A stretch of 64,000 bases of DNA from Cryobacterium sp. MP_M3 (GTDB lineage: Bacteria > Actinomycetota > Actinomycetes > Actinomycetales > Microbacteriaceae), in the NCBI RefSeq assembly GCF_015752155.1, contig NZ_JADOVI010000001.1, positions 1 through 64,000 on the forward strand, given 5' to 3'. The notes under the pieces were generated by a model. It worked only from the letters and a program-made list of their open reading frames with translations, did no database searches and had not been told where the DNA came from. Positions 46,912-55,900 of this stretch are shown here, piece by piece. Position numbers and translations under genes: made by a program. Every line of letters begins with the position of its first letter. The first letter of the stretch is position 1.

Positions 46912-48363
46912 CTACTTCCAGCGGCGCGCGGAACCCGCCAGGTACTGCGTGTAGCCGGCCAGCGATGCGAACGAGCAGATCACCTGGTAGCCGAGCAGGA
47001 AGGCCAGGTAGCCGACGGCGTTGCGGCGCACCTGCAGGTCCAGCGGGCCGAACACCGAGCGCCGCTGGTGCCGGCGGAGTCCGCCGTAGATGAGCAGGGT
47101 GACCGGGAGCACGGTCAGCGCCCAGGCCGAGACGATCGCGGGGACGCCGAAGAGGAACAGGATCAGGCCCGGCAGCCAGATCAGGGCGTAGCCGACGTCG
47201 AGCAGCGGGATGACGTAGTCGATCCCGCTGATCAGGCCGGCCAGCCGGCGCTTCTGCCGCCACGGCGGCACCGCGTGCAGCCCCTCGAACATGCCGCGGG
47301 CCCAGCGCGCCCGCTGCCGCAGGAAATGCGGGACGGTCGCCGGGGCATCCGTGAACGCCACGGCGGTGGGTTCGAACAGTACCCGTCCGCCCTGCTGCAG
47401 CAGTTTCCAGGTGACGACGATGTCCTCGCCGATCGCGTCGGGCCAGCCGCCGATCGCCTTCACGTTGTCGGTGCGGTAGACCGAGAACGCGCCCTGGGCC
47501 ACGAGGGTGGCCTGGTAGAGGCCCTGCATGCGCTTCACGGCGGCGATGCCGAGGTAGTAGTCCCACTCCTGCATGCGGGTGAGCAGGTTGACCCGGGAAT
47601 TGCGCACGAGCACGGTGCCGGCCACGGCGACCGTGTCGGCCGGGGCGGACTCGAGCCGGGAGACCAGGCGGCGCAGGGCCTCGCGGTGCAGCAGGGTGTC
47701 GGCGTCGACGGTGATGACCCAGGGCGTCGTGACCGTCTCGAGGGCGGTGTTGAGGGCGTGCGACTTGCCGGGGCTCGGCTCGGGGATCACCTGCAGGGTC
47801 ATGCCCGCGGCGGCGGCGGTGCGGGCGGCGACGGCGGCCGTCCCGTCCTCCGAGCCGTTGTCGGCGAGGATCACGGTGACCTCGCCGGCGTAGTCGCTCT
47901 CGCCGATGCACCGGATCGTGTCGGCGATCCCGGCCTGCTCGTTGCGGGCCGCGACGATGATCGTGACCGGTGACACCGGGTTGCTGATGCGCAAGGGCGG
48001 CTGGCGGTCGAGGAGCAGCGACATGGTCATCAATGCCACCACGAAGCCGGGCAGGTAGGCGACGAGGGCGACCATGACCCAGGCGGCCGGCTCGCCGACG
48101 CTGCGGGAGAGGTCGGCGATCCACGGCTGGGAGATCGAGACCGCCGCGCCCGTCCACGCGGCGGCGAAGAGGGTCGAGAGCAGGAACTTGACCGTTACGG
48201 TCAGGTAGAAGCCTTGGTAGGCGTGTTCCGGGTGTTCCGGGTGTTCCGGGTGTTCCGGGTGTTCCGGGTGCTCCGGGTGTTCCGGCCGGGCCGTGGGCGG
48301 CGTCCCGTGCGGGCCCGCGGGCGGGCGGGAATCGGCGTGCTGCGCGTGCGTCGTGCCGGACAT
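46912..48363 (-). CDS. Membrane glycosyltransferase family 2 (processive polysaccharide synthase-like)
   Basis: The 483-aa protein has two N-terminal helices, a cytosolic GT-A domain, and about three C-terminal helices. It resembles poly-GlcNAc or hyaluronan synthases. Motifs are VTIIVAARNEQAGI, LADNGSEDGT, VDADTLL, IGEDIVVTW and QRARWARGM (QxxRW), which marks processive synthesis coupled to export. The polymer is unknown; an exopolysaccharide fits. Residues about 27-47 are a (Glu-His-Pro)n repeat from a 9-bp array. The ATG at 48363 follows a strong GGGGAGGGG. Nearby diguanylate cyclases could regulate such a synthase, but no PilZ domain is visible. Confidence 0.88.
   Translation of the reverse strand: MSGTTHAQHADSRPPAGPHGTPPTARPEHPEHPEHPEHPEHPEHPEHAYQGFYLTVTVKFLLSTLFAAAWTGAAVSISQPWIADLSRSVGEPAAWVMVALVAYLPGFVVALMTMSLLLDRQPPLRISNPVSPVTIIVAARNEQAGIADTIRCIGESDYAGEVTVILADNGSEDGTAAVAARTAAAAGMTLQVIPEPSPGKSHALNTALETVTTPWVITVDADTLLHREALRRLVSRLESAPADTVAVAGTVLVRNSRVNLLTRMQEWDYYLGIAAVKRMQGLYQATLVAQGAFSVYRTDNVKAIGGWPDAIGEDIVVTWKLLQQGGRVLFEPTAVAFTDAPATVPHFLRQRARWARGMFEGLHAVPPWRQKRRLAGLISGIDYVIPLLDVGYALIWLPGLILFLFGVPAIVSAWALTVLPVTLLIYGGLRRHQRRSVFGPLDLQVRRNAVGYLAFLLGYQVICSFASLAGYTQYLAGSARRWK
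48222..48284. repeat. 9-bp tandem repeat GTGTTCCGG, seven units
   Basis: Seven units with one change (GTGCTCCGG) lie inside the GT2 gene and encode repeated Pro-Glu-His on the minus strand. Copy-number change keeps the frame. Confidence 0.95.
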
Positions 48364-48518
48364 CGTGTAACCCCTCCCCTCAACGCTATGCCTTCCCCGG
48401 GTTCGAGAACGAGGGAGCACCCTCCCAGTTCGGGGGCCAGGCCGGGCCTTTTGCTCTGTGCGGGGTCGGCCCGGTGCGGCATCGTTTACAGTGCTCTTAG
48501 TGCGCCGCCGGAGCGCCA

Positions 48519-49490
48519 GTGAGTGAGGACGACACCATGGCCCGAAGCACATCGCCCCGTTCCGGCTGGACCGCCGCCGACATTCCCGATCAGGCCGGCC
48601 GCACGGCCATCGTCACGGGAGCGAACTCGGGGCTCGGCTTCGTGACGGCGTCGGAGCTCGCCCGGCATGGCGCATCCGTCACCCTGGCCGTGCGCGACCC
48701 CGACCGGGGCGAAGAAGCGGCCGCCCGCATCCGGGCCGCCGCACCGGATGCCTGGGTGCAGGTGCGCACGCTCGACCTCTCGAGCCTGGCCTCGGTTCGC
48801 GCCTTCGCCGGCGCGTGGGCCGACGAACACGTCGACGGGCTCGACCTGCTGGTCAACAACGCCGGCGTGATGAACGTGCCGCGGCGGCTCACCGCGGACG
48901 GATTCGAACTGCAGTTCGGCACCAATCACCTCGGCCACTTCGCGCTCACCGGGCTGCTGCTGGGCTCCCTGCTGCGCCGCCCGGCCGCCCGGGTGGTGAC
49001 GGTCTCCTCGACCCTGCACCGCCGCGGCCGGATGAACTTCGACGACCTGATGGGCGAGTCCGCCTACAGCGCCTGGGGTGCCTACGGCCAGAGCAAGCTG
49101 GCCAACCTGCTCTTCACGAGCGAGCTGGCCCGCCGGGCCGCGGCGGCCGGCCTGCCGCTCCTCGCGCTCGCCGCGCATCCCGGTTACGCCGACACCAACC
49201 TGCAGGCGGTGGGTCCCTCGATGCGGGGCAGCGCGTTCCAGCGGGGCGTGTCGGCCCTCGCCAACCGATTCCTGGCCCAGCCGGCCGAGATGGGTGCGCT
49301 GCCCTCGCTTTATGCGGCGACGGCTCCCGGCCTGGCCGGCGACTCGTTCGCCGGGCCGGACGGGCGCGGCGAGCAGCGGGGTCACCCGCGCCTCGTCGAC
49401 CGGTCGGCGGCGGCGAAGAACGGGGCGGATGCCCGTCGCCTCTGGGAGGAGAGCGAACGCCTCACCGGCGTGCGTTACGCCCTCGGCTGA
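48519..49490 (+). CDS. SDR family NAD(P)-dependent oxidoreductase (protochlorophyllide reductase/retinol dehydrogenase-like)
   Basis: The 323-aa protein has the extended SDR pattern of the retinol dehydrogenase/POR-like group. The cofactor loop is [14 protein letters not shown]; other segments are [45 protein letters not shown] and [11 protein letters not shown] with the catalytic Tyr and Lys. The substrate is unknown. The start is GTG 48519 with GGAG five bases upstream; ATG 48537 with GAGG is also possible. It is divergent from the GT2 gene and converges on the nucleoside hydrolase gene. Confidence 0.9.
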   Translation: MSEDDTMARSTSPRSGWTAADIPDQAGRTAIVTGANSGLGFVTASELARHGASVTLAVRDPDRGEEAAARIRAAAPDAWVQVRTLDLSSLASVRAFAGAWADEHVDGLDLLVNNAGVMNVPRRLTADGFELQFGTNHLGHFALTGLLLGSLLRRPAARVVTVSSTLHRRGRMNFDDLMGESAYSAWGAYGQSKLANLLFTSELARRAAAAGLPLLALAAHPGYADTNLQAVGPSMRGSAFQRGVSALANRFLAQPAEMGALPSLYAATAPGLAGDSFAGPDGRGEQRGHPRLVDRSAAAKNGADARRLWEESERLTGVRYALG

Positions 49491-49520
49491 GCGGGCCGGC
49501 CGCTCCCGCGGCCCCGCTCA
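49488..49520. terminator. Bidirectional terminator spanning two stop codons
   Basis: TGAGCGGG and CCCGCTCA form an 8-bp stem whose ends are the stop codons of the SDR (plus) and nucleoside hydrolase (minus) genes. An inner GGCCG pairing can extend it. Confidence 0.65.
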
Positions 49521-50609
49521 GGCGGCCACCGATTCGGACAGGCCGGCGGCGTAGGCGGGTTCCGGCAGGGGCGCAGCTGCGGTGGGCCGTGCCGGAGCCG
49601 TGGCCCGCGCCGGCGCGAGGGCGAGGATTCGCTCGAGCAGGCGCGGCGCGGCATCCCGGCGCAGGGACAGCAGCACCCGGGCCTCGTGCGGGTTCTGCCC
49701 GTTGCGCACGTCGGCGCTGACCACGCCGTCGACCTTGGCGAAGTAGGTCTGGCCGCGGCGCGGGCCGGTGGTCGTGTCGACGCCGATCCGGAGGGTGGGC
49801 ATCCGCTCAGGGTCGAGGTCCCCGGCGGCGAACGCCGCGGCCAGGCAGTCGTGCGGGGACATCCGCCGGGTGCTGACGTGCTTCTCGTAGTAGGTGAAGC
49901 AGGTGCCGAGCATTTGCGCCAGCGCCTGCTGGGTGAGGCCTTCGGCGGCGGCCAGCGCACGCCGGTGGGTCTCGTCGAAGGAGTGGGCGAGGGCCACGTC
50001 CAGCGGCACCAGGGTCACCGGCCAGCTGGCTGCGAACACGTCCGCGGCCGCCTCGGGGTTGGCGGCGATGTTGGCCTCGGCGAACTTGCCGGCGTTGCCC
50101 GGCGCGAAGACGGCACCGCCCATGACCGTCACGCGGCGCACCAGTCGCGGCAGTTCGGGGTCGAGGTAGAGCGCCTCCGCGAGGTTGGTCAGCGGCCCGG
50201 TGGCGATGATCTCGAGCTCGCCCGGGTGCTCGTGCGCGAGCCGGATCAGGAGTTCCGTGGCGCTCTCGTCCACGGGGTGTCGGCGCGAGCGGGGGAGCAG
50301 CACGTCCCCGATCCCGTTCCGGCCCTGGCCGTTCCTGCCGTGCCCGGGGGTCCCGGGCACGGGCCCGGCGACCGGGTCGTAGCCGCCGACGGCGACGGGG
50401 ATGTCGTCGCGGCCGGCCGTGGCCAGCAGGTTCAGGGTGTTGGCGGCGGCGACGGCCGCGTTCACGGCGCCGGCCACGGTGCCGATCCCGGCCAGGCGGA
50501 TGCCGGGCGTCGCGAGCAGGTAGGCGAGCGCCAGCGCATCGCCGACCCCGGTGTCGCAGTCGAGGTAGACCGGGGTGGGCGGGGTGGGCGGGGTGGGGTG
50601 GGTGTTCAT
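49518..50609 (-). CDS. Nucleoside hydrolase (IU-NH family), altered Asp motif
   Basis: The 363-aa protein hydrolyses the N-glycosidic bond of ribonucleosides to base and ribose. The N-terminal metal motif reads YLDCDTGVGDALAL; the usual form is DTDPGxDDALAL, so the first Asp of the DD pair is Gly. Other family parts are present: ATGPLTNLAEAL, VMGGAVFAPGN, AEANIAANPEAAADV, VPLDVALAHSF and SPHDCLAAAFA. The MFS gene lies 41 bp upstream in the same direction, so they form an operon for nucleoside uptake and breakdown. Start ATG 50609 is chosen; ATG 50624 is possible. A 9-bp repeat (50572-50598) encodes Pro-Thr-Pro near the N-terminus. Confidence 0.87.
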   Translation of the reverse strand: MNTHPTPPTPPTPVYLDCDTGVGDALALAYLLATPGIRLAGIGTVAGAVNAAVAAANTLNLLATAGRDDIPVAVGGYDPVAGPVPGTPGHGRNGQGRNGIGDVLLPRSRRHPVDESATELLIRLAHEHPGELEIIATGPLTNLAEALYLDPELPRLVRRVTVMGGAVFAPGNAGKFAEANIAANPEAAADVFAASWPVTLVPLDVALAHSFDETHRRALAAAEGLTQQALAQMLGTCFTYYEKHVSTRRMSPHDCLAAAFAAGDLDPERMPTLRIGVDTTTGPRRGQTYFAKVDGVVSADVRNGQNPHEARVLLSLRRDAAPRLLERILALAPARATAPARPTAAAPLPEPAYAAGLSESVAA

Positions 50610-50649
50610 CGGTGAACCATCCATTTCGGGGTCGACGGGTTCGAGGAGG

Positions 50650-52056
50650 TCAGGCGCCGGTCTTGACGGCGGCGCGCAGGATGAGGGAGGCGAGGAAGGA
50701 CCCCGTGGTCAGCAGGGCGGAGATCCAGAGCGCACCCTGGTAGCCGGCCGCGGATGCCGTTGCCACGGCGGGCGCGACCAGGGCGATGCCGGTGCCGATC
50801 CCGATCCCGAAGCAGGCGCCGTTGAGACCGGGCAGGGCCCCGCGGGCCTCGGGCGGGGAGTTGAGCACGGACACCCCGTTGACCGCGCTCTGGAACAGGC
50901 CGAGGTAGCAGATCCCCATCACGATGAGCAGGCCGAAGACGGCCCAGCGGTCGAGGGCGAACACGGCCAGGGCCACGGCGACGAGTGCGATCAGGCCGCT
51001 GCTGAGCCGGAGGGAGGTGATCCAGCCGATCCGCACGGCCACCCAGCCGGAGAAGATCGCCGCGGTCACGCCGAACAGGGCGGTCGGGGAGAGGTAGAGC
51101 AGCGCGGACATCGACGCGTTCAGTCCATAGCCGACCTGCCGGTCCTGGCTGAGCATGATGACCGTGAAGTTGAGCGCCGAGTACGCTCCCGCCATGGTCA
51201 GGACGGTGCTGACCAGGAGCGGCCAGACCTGCCGGGAGCGCAGGGCCCGGATCGGGATCAGGGGCCGCATGATGCGGTTCTCGACCATGACGAAGGCGAC
51301 GGCGGTGACGAGGGTCCCGCCGAGGCAGGCGATCGTCAGCGGGTCAGACCAGACGGCGGAGGAGACCTGCGAGATCAGGCTGGTGACCGAGACCAGGAAG
51401 AGGGAGAGGATGCCGGCGCCCCACCAGTCCATCGACCCGGCGTGCGTTCCCGGCTCGTCCCGCGGCACGAACCGGGCGACGCAGGCGATCGCGATCAGCC
51501 CGAGAACGAGGGTGATCACGAAGAGGAACCGCCAGCCGATGGTGTCGGTCACCAGGCCGCCGAGGAGCCCGTCGACGCCGAACAGGCCGCCGTTGACCGA
51601 GGTGATGATGCCGACCGCGATCCCGAACAGGCGGGAGTCCAGCCGCTCGGAGAGCAGCAGGAAGGAGATCGTGAAGGTGGCGCTGGCGGCGCCCTGCAGC
51701 ACCCGTCCCACGAGCAGCATCGCGAGGCTGGGGGCGAGCACGCAGACGACGGTGCCGACCAGGAGCATCGTGAGCACGATCACCAGGCTGCGCCTGCGGC
51801 CGATGAAGTCGCTCCAGCGGGAGAACACCATGCCGAACACGGCGCCGGCGAGGAAGAAGACCGACTGCACCCGGGCGACGTCCCGCATGCTCTCGCCCAG
51901 CTGCTCGCCGATCGCGGGCAGGGCGGCGGAGAGCAGGGTGGCGTTCAGCTGGAAGGTGAGGATGGCCAGCACGAGCGTGCCGATCAGCACCCCGGCGGAG
52001 CGGGGAGCCCGGTCCCGGACGGGTGCCGGGATCACTTCGGGGGCGAGCACGAGCAT
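50650..52056 (-). CDS. MFS transporter
   Basis: The 468-aa protein has about 12-14 helices with the major facilitator signature in the first cytoplasmic loop (GMVFSRWSDFIGRRRSLVIV). The motif-C-like stretch GRVLQGAASATFTISFLLLSERL and the Gly-rich fourth to sixth helices follow. It is most like drug:proton antiporters of the 14-helix type, but context with a nucleoside hydrolase suggests it may handle a nucleoside or similar. The ATG at 52056 has AAGGAG 8 nt upstream. It is divergent from a GntR gene and probably controlled by it. Confidence 0.88.
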   Translation of the reverse strand: MLVLAPEVIPAPVRDRAPRSAGVLIGTLVLAILTFQLNATLLSAALPAIGEQLGESMRDVARVQSVFFLAGAVFGMVFSRWSDFIGRRRSLVIVLTMLLVGTVVCVLAPSLAMLLVGRVLQGAASATFTISFLLLSERLDSRLFGIAVGIITSVNGGLFGVDGLLGGLVTDTIGWRFLFVITLVLGLIAIACVARFVPRDEPGTHAGSMDWWGAGILSLFLVSVTSLISQVSSAVWSDPLTIACLGGTLVTAVAFVMVENRIMRPLIPIRALRSRQVWPLLVSTVLTMAGAYSALNFTVIMLSQDRQVGYGLNASMSALLYLSPTALFGVTAAIFSGWVAVRIGWITSLRLSSGLIALVAVALAVFALDRWAVFGLLIVMGICYLGLFQSAVNGVSVLNSPPEARGALPGLNGACFGIGIGTGIALVAPAVATASAAGYQGALWISALLTTGSFLASLILRAAVKTGA

Positions 52057-52100
52057 GAACGAACTCCTTCGTTGGAGCAACCACAAGGTCGATACGCTCA

Positions 52101-52121
52101 GTGTACATGCATGTTATACAC
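52101..52121. promoter_or_regulatory. Operator-like palindrome between GntR and MFS genes
   Basis: GTGTA and TACAC flank an 11-bp centre containing ATGCAT. The size and inverted repeat suit HutC-type GntR dimers. It overlaps a probable -10 for the MFS operon. A TATACT at 52141-52146 is a likely -10 for the GntR gene, 23 nt before its ATG. Confidence 0.5.
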
Positions 52122-52168
52122 GTGCACCAGATCCGCCCGGTATACTCGGTCGCAACCCGGGGAGACGA

Positions 52169-52957
52169 ATGGATCGACGCACTGAGGCGGCCCTGGCCGG
52201 GCCGCTCGAGAGCACCGGCGGGATTCCGCTGCGCGTGGCCGTGTACTCGCGGATCACCGAGGCCATCCGCGACGGTTCGCTGCCGATCGCCTCCCTCCTG
52301 CCCTCGGAGACCGAACTCGGCGCCGCGATGGGGGTCAGCCGCACGGTCGTGCGCGAGGCGCTGATGCTCCTCGAGGAGGACCGCTTCGTGCGCAGCCGCC
52401 GGGGAATCGGCCGATTCGTCGCCGACCGGCTGCCGCACCTCGGGTTGCAGAAGATCCGCCCGATCGAGGACCTGCTCGGCGAGACGGGCCGGCCGGTGCA
52501 GGTGCGACGCACCCAGAACGCACTGCAGCCCTCGTCGCCGGCGTTCACCGCCGACGCGATCGGGATACTGCCCGGCGAACCGTCCTGGTTCATCGAGAGC
52601 GTCATCTCCCGCGACGGCGCACCGATCGCCCTGCTGCAGGAACACGTGCCGAACGAGGGCCTGGACCGGTTCAGCCCGGCCGCCGTCACGGCGGTCTCCG
52701 ACGACCGGGCGGATGCCCGCAGCGTGCTCTCCGCCCTCATCGCGGTGCTCGGGCCGACCTTCGGGCCCGGCGAGACCGACATCACGATCGGCGTTCCGGG
52801 GGCAACCAGAGGCAAGCTGCTCGGGCTGCCCGCGAACAGCCCCGTGCTCATCCTCACCCAGACCCTCGAACGCGAGGGGCACCCGTTCTACCTCTCCAAG
52901 GCCCTGATCAACACGAACACCGTGCAGCTGACGATCAGCCACTCCGCGCAGTCCTGA
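52169..52957 (+). CDS. GntR family regulator, HutC/UTRA type
   Basis: The 262-aa protein has an N-terminal winged helix-turn-helix (LRVAVYSRITEAIRDGSLPIASLLPSETELGAAMGVSRTVVREALMLLEEDRFVRSRRGIGRFV). The C-terminal UTRA ligand domain has LPGEPSWFIESVISRDGAPIALLQEHVP and KALINTNTVQLTI. Such proteins repress transport and catabolic genes until an inducer, often a sugar or nucleoside derivative, binds. It is divergent from the MFS-nucleoside hydrolase operon. The ATG at 52169 follows GGGGAG by 5 nt. Confidence 0.9.
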   Translation: MDRRTEAALAGPLESTGGIPLRVAVYSRITEAIRDGSLPIASLLPSETELGAAMGVSRTVVREALMLLEEDRFVRSRRGIGRFVADRLPHLGLQKIRPIEDLLGETGRPVQVRRTQNALQPSSPAFTADAIGILPGEPSWFIESVISRDGAPIALLQEHVPNEGLDRFSPAAVTAVSDDRADARSVLSALIAVLGPTFGPGETDITIGVPGATRGKLLGLPANSPVLILTQTLEREGHPFYLSKALINTNTVQLTISHSAQS

Positions 52958-52968
52958 CCGGGTCGTCC

Positions 52969-55900
52969 TCAGCGCAGCGCGGAGATGCCCAGGGCGATCG
53001 CCTTGAGGTTGCCGATCCGCTGCTCATAGCGGGCGGCGAGCACGATCAGCACGGTGCCGCCGATCCCCAGCCACAGCCACCACGGCACGGCCCCGTAGGC
53101 CAGCGAGATCCACGGCCAGAGCTGGGCGATCGCGTGCACGAGCAGCACGACGGCGCCGATCACGAAGGGCGCCTGCAGGCGACGCACCGCGCCGACCACG
53201 ATCACGACCGTCGCGACGACGCCGAGGCCGACCACCCGCCAGAGCGGGCTCTCGGTCACGTCGAGCAGCAGTGACGGCACGAGGAGCACGAGCAGGCCGG
53301 GCGCGAACCAGGACCAGCTGCGCGCGGCCGGCGTCGCCTCCAGGTGCAACCAGCCCGTGGTCAGCAGCGCGACGGCCAGCGGAACGCTGACGATCTCGAT
53401 CGTGTCGGGGGCCGCGTGCGCGAAGCCGGCCAGCACGGCGACCGCCCCGGCCGCGATGAACACCCAGCTGACGCCGCGGCCGAGCGGGCTCTCGTCGAAC
53501 CAGAACGCGGCCAGGTGGAGCGAGGAGAAGGTCCAGACGAGCAGGATCACCCGGATCGTGGCCAAGGGCGCGAAGTCGAGGGCGGGCAGCTCCGCGGCGA
53601 GCACGAGCGCGGTCGCCAGGATGACCAGGGCGTAGCCGAGGCGGAGCGCCGCGGCATCCGTCGGCCGCCCGGCGCCGGTGGGCACCGTGCCGGCGGGCAG
53701 GGTGACGGCGGCACGGTGCGCTCCGGTGACGAGGATGGTGCCGGCGACCACGAGAGCGAGCGCGGCCGGGAGCAGCCAGGCCTCGAGCCGGGCGTCCGGG
53801 CCGGCGGGCGCCTCGGCGAGGAGTCTCACGATGCGCCCGCCCGCGGCCGAGACGACGGTCACCAGGCCGAGCATCAGGGCGAGCCCGGCGGGCGCCCTCC
53901 ACCGCGGGTGGGGGGTCAGGACGGCCGCGGCGACGGCCAGCGCGCCGCCGACGGCGAGCGTGAGGATGGGCCGCAGCACGGTGTCGCCGTCGGTGAACGC
54001 GCTGGGCAGCAGGCCGATCGCGAGGCCTGCCCCGAACCGGCGGGTGGCGAGTGCGTCGAACGCGGGGCCGCCGGCGCGGAGCCGGGGCAGCAGCTGCCCC
54101 GCGACGACGAAGAGGCCGAGCGGCACGGTGACGAGTTCGAACGGGTCGACCGCGCCGGTCACGACCGCGGCGAACGCCACGAGCACAGCCAGGGCCACCG
54201 CCACCCAGCCGGTTTCCGCGCGCAACGGCCCCCGGGTGCCGTCCCGGGTGAGGGCGAGCAGGTGCAGCGCGCCCAGCCCGAGCACGAGCGCGGTTCCGCG
54301 CAGGGTACCGGCCCCGCCGTCGGCCTGGCCGCCCGCGCCGTCGAAGCCGGCGATCTCGGCGAGGCTCACGATCGTGAGAACGCCGGCCAGCAGCAGCGTG
54401 CCGGCGAGCCGGCGCACGGACCGGGTGCGGGCATCCGGGTGGCGGGGCAGCAGGAACGCGGCCGCCGCCACGACGACCAGCGGGAGCAGCCACAGTTCGA
54501 GGCGGCCGTCCGGCAGCCCGGGTTCGTTCAGCACGGTGACCGCTCGGGCCACGACGGCGACGGCCAGGCCGGCCGTCCCCGCGGCGCCGGCTGCCGCCAG
54601 GTAGGCCGACCGGGCCGGCGACCAGCGGATGCCGGCGGCGGCCAGGGCGAGCAGGGCGCAGACCAGCATGACCACGATCGGGCGGGCGACCGGGCCGGTC
54701 TGGCCGGCCACGGCGAGCGGCAGCACGGCCACGAGCAGACCGGCCAGGGTGAGCAGGGCGGCGACCGGGCTGGCGGCGGCGACCCGGTCGACCCGGCCGA
54801 ACCGGCGCACCAGCACGGCCACGACGAGCAGCAGCCCGGCGACGGGGAGCACGAAGGGTTCGAGGGCGTCCGTGCCGGCGGCGGAGAGTCCGCGCCAGAG
54901 CCCGGCGATGCCGAGGCCCATGGCCAGCCAGCCCAGGTGGCGGCGCGGCGAGCGGGAGGCGAAGAGGCCGTCGGCCGCGATCGCCGCGACGAGGGCCGCG
55001 ACGCCGGCCACGAGCAGCACCAGCCAGCCGACGTCCAGGTCGGCGGAGACGGCCCAGGCGGCGGCCGGCACGAGCACGAGCGCGGCGCCGGCCTCGAGGG
55101 CGAGCCGGTCGCGGTCCCGGTCCGCGGTCCCGGCCGTTGCCCCGGTCCCGGCCGTGGCTGCGGATCCGGCCGTGAGCCCGCCGCGGGTGCCGAGGAACAG
55201 GGCGAGGGCGAAGACGAGCAGCGCGGCGGCCGCTGCGGGAAGGGCGAGGGTGGCCACGGCGGCCGGGGCATCCGTCGCCCGGATCACGCTCCACCCCAGC
55301 AGCAGGAGCACCGGGGCGAGCGCCCCGGCGGCGGTCAGGCGCTCGCGGTGCAGCTCACGGTTGCGGCCCGCCAGCACCCAGACCAGCGGCGTCGCGAGCA
55401 GGAGCGCCGCGTGCGCGATGCCCGCGGCCGGTTCGGCCTGCAGGAGAGCGGCGTGCTCCGCGGGCGTGAGGCCTTCCGCGATCGCGGGGAGCGGCAGCGC
55501 GAAGGCGGCCGCCGTGGGGACGAGCAGGGTCCAGAAGGCCCAGCGGCGTTCGGTCGCCCCGAACAGTGGGAGGGGGACGGCCACGAGAAGCTGGAGCAGG
55601 GCCGTCACCAGGGTGAGGCCGCGGAGCTGGTCGACCAGCCGGGCGTCCCCGATCGGCGCCGCGCCGAGGTTCAGCGCCCAGGGTGCGGCGACGGCGGCGA
55701 CCAGGGTCAGCAGCAGCGCGCCGGCGAGCAGGGCCCCGCGGGCCGAGGCGCCCTTCATGCGGTCGACGAGGAGCCTAGCGGTGAACAGGGCCAGGATCGC
55801 CCCGGCCGAGCCGACCCACCAGCTGCCGCTGCTGTTCCAGCTGACCAGGTAGCCGAAGAGCATGGTGGAGGCGAGGAAGGCGACCATGATCGGGCGGAAC

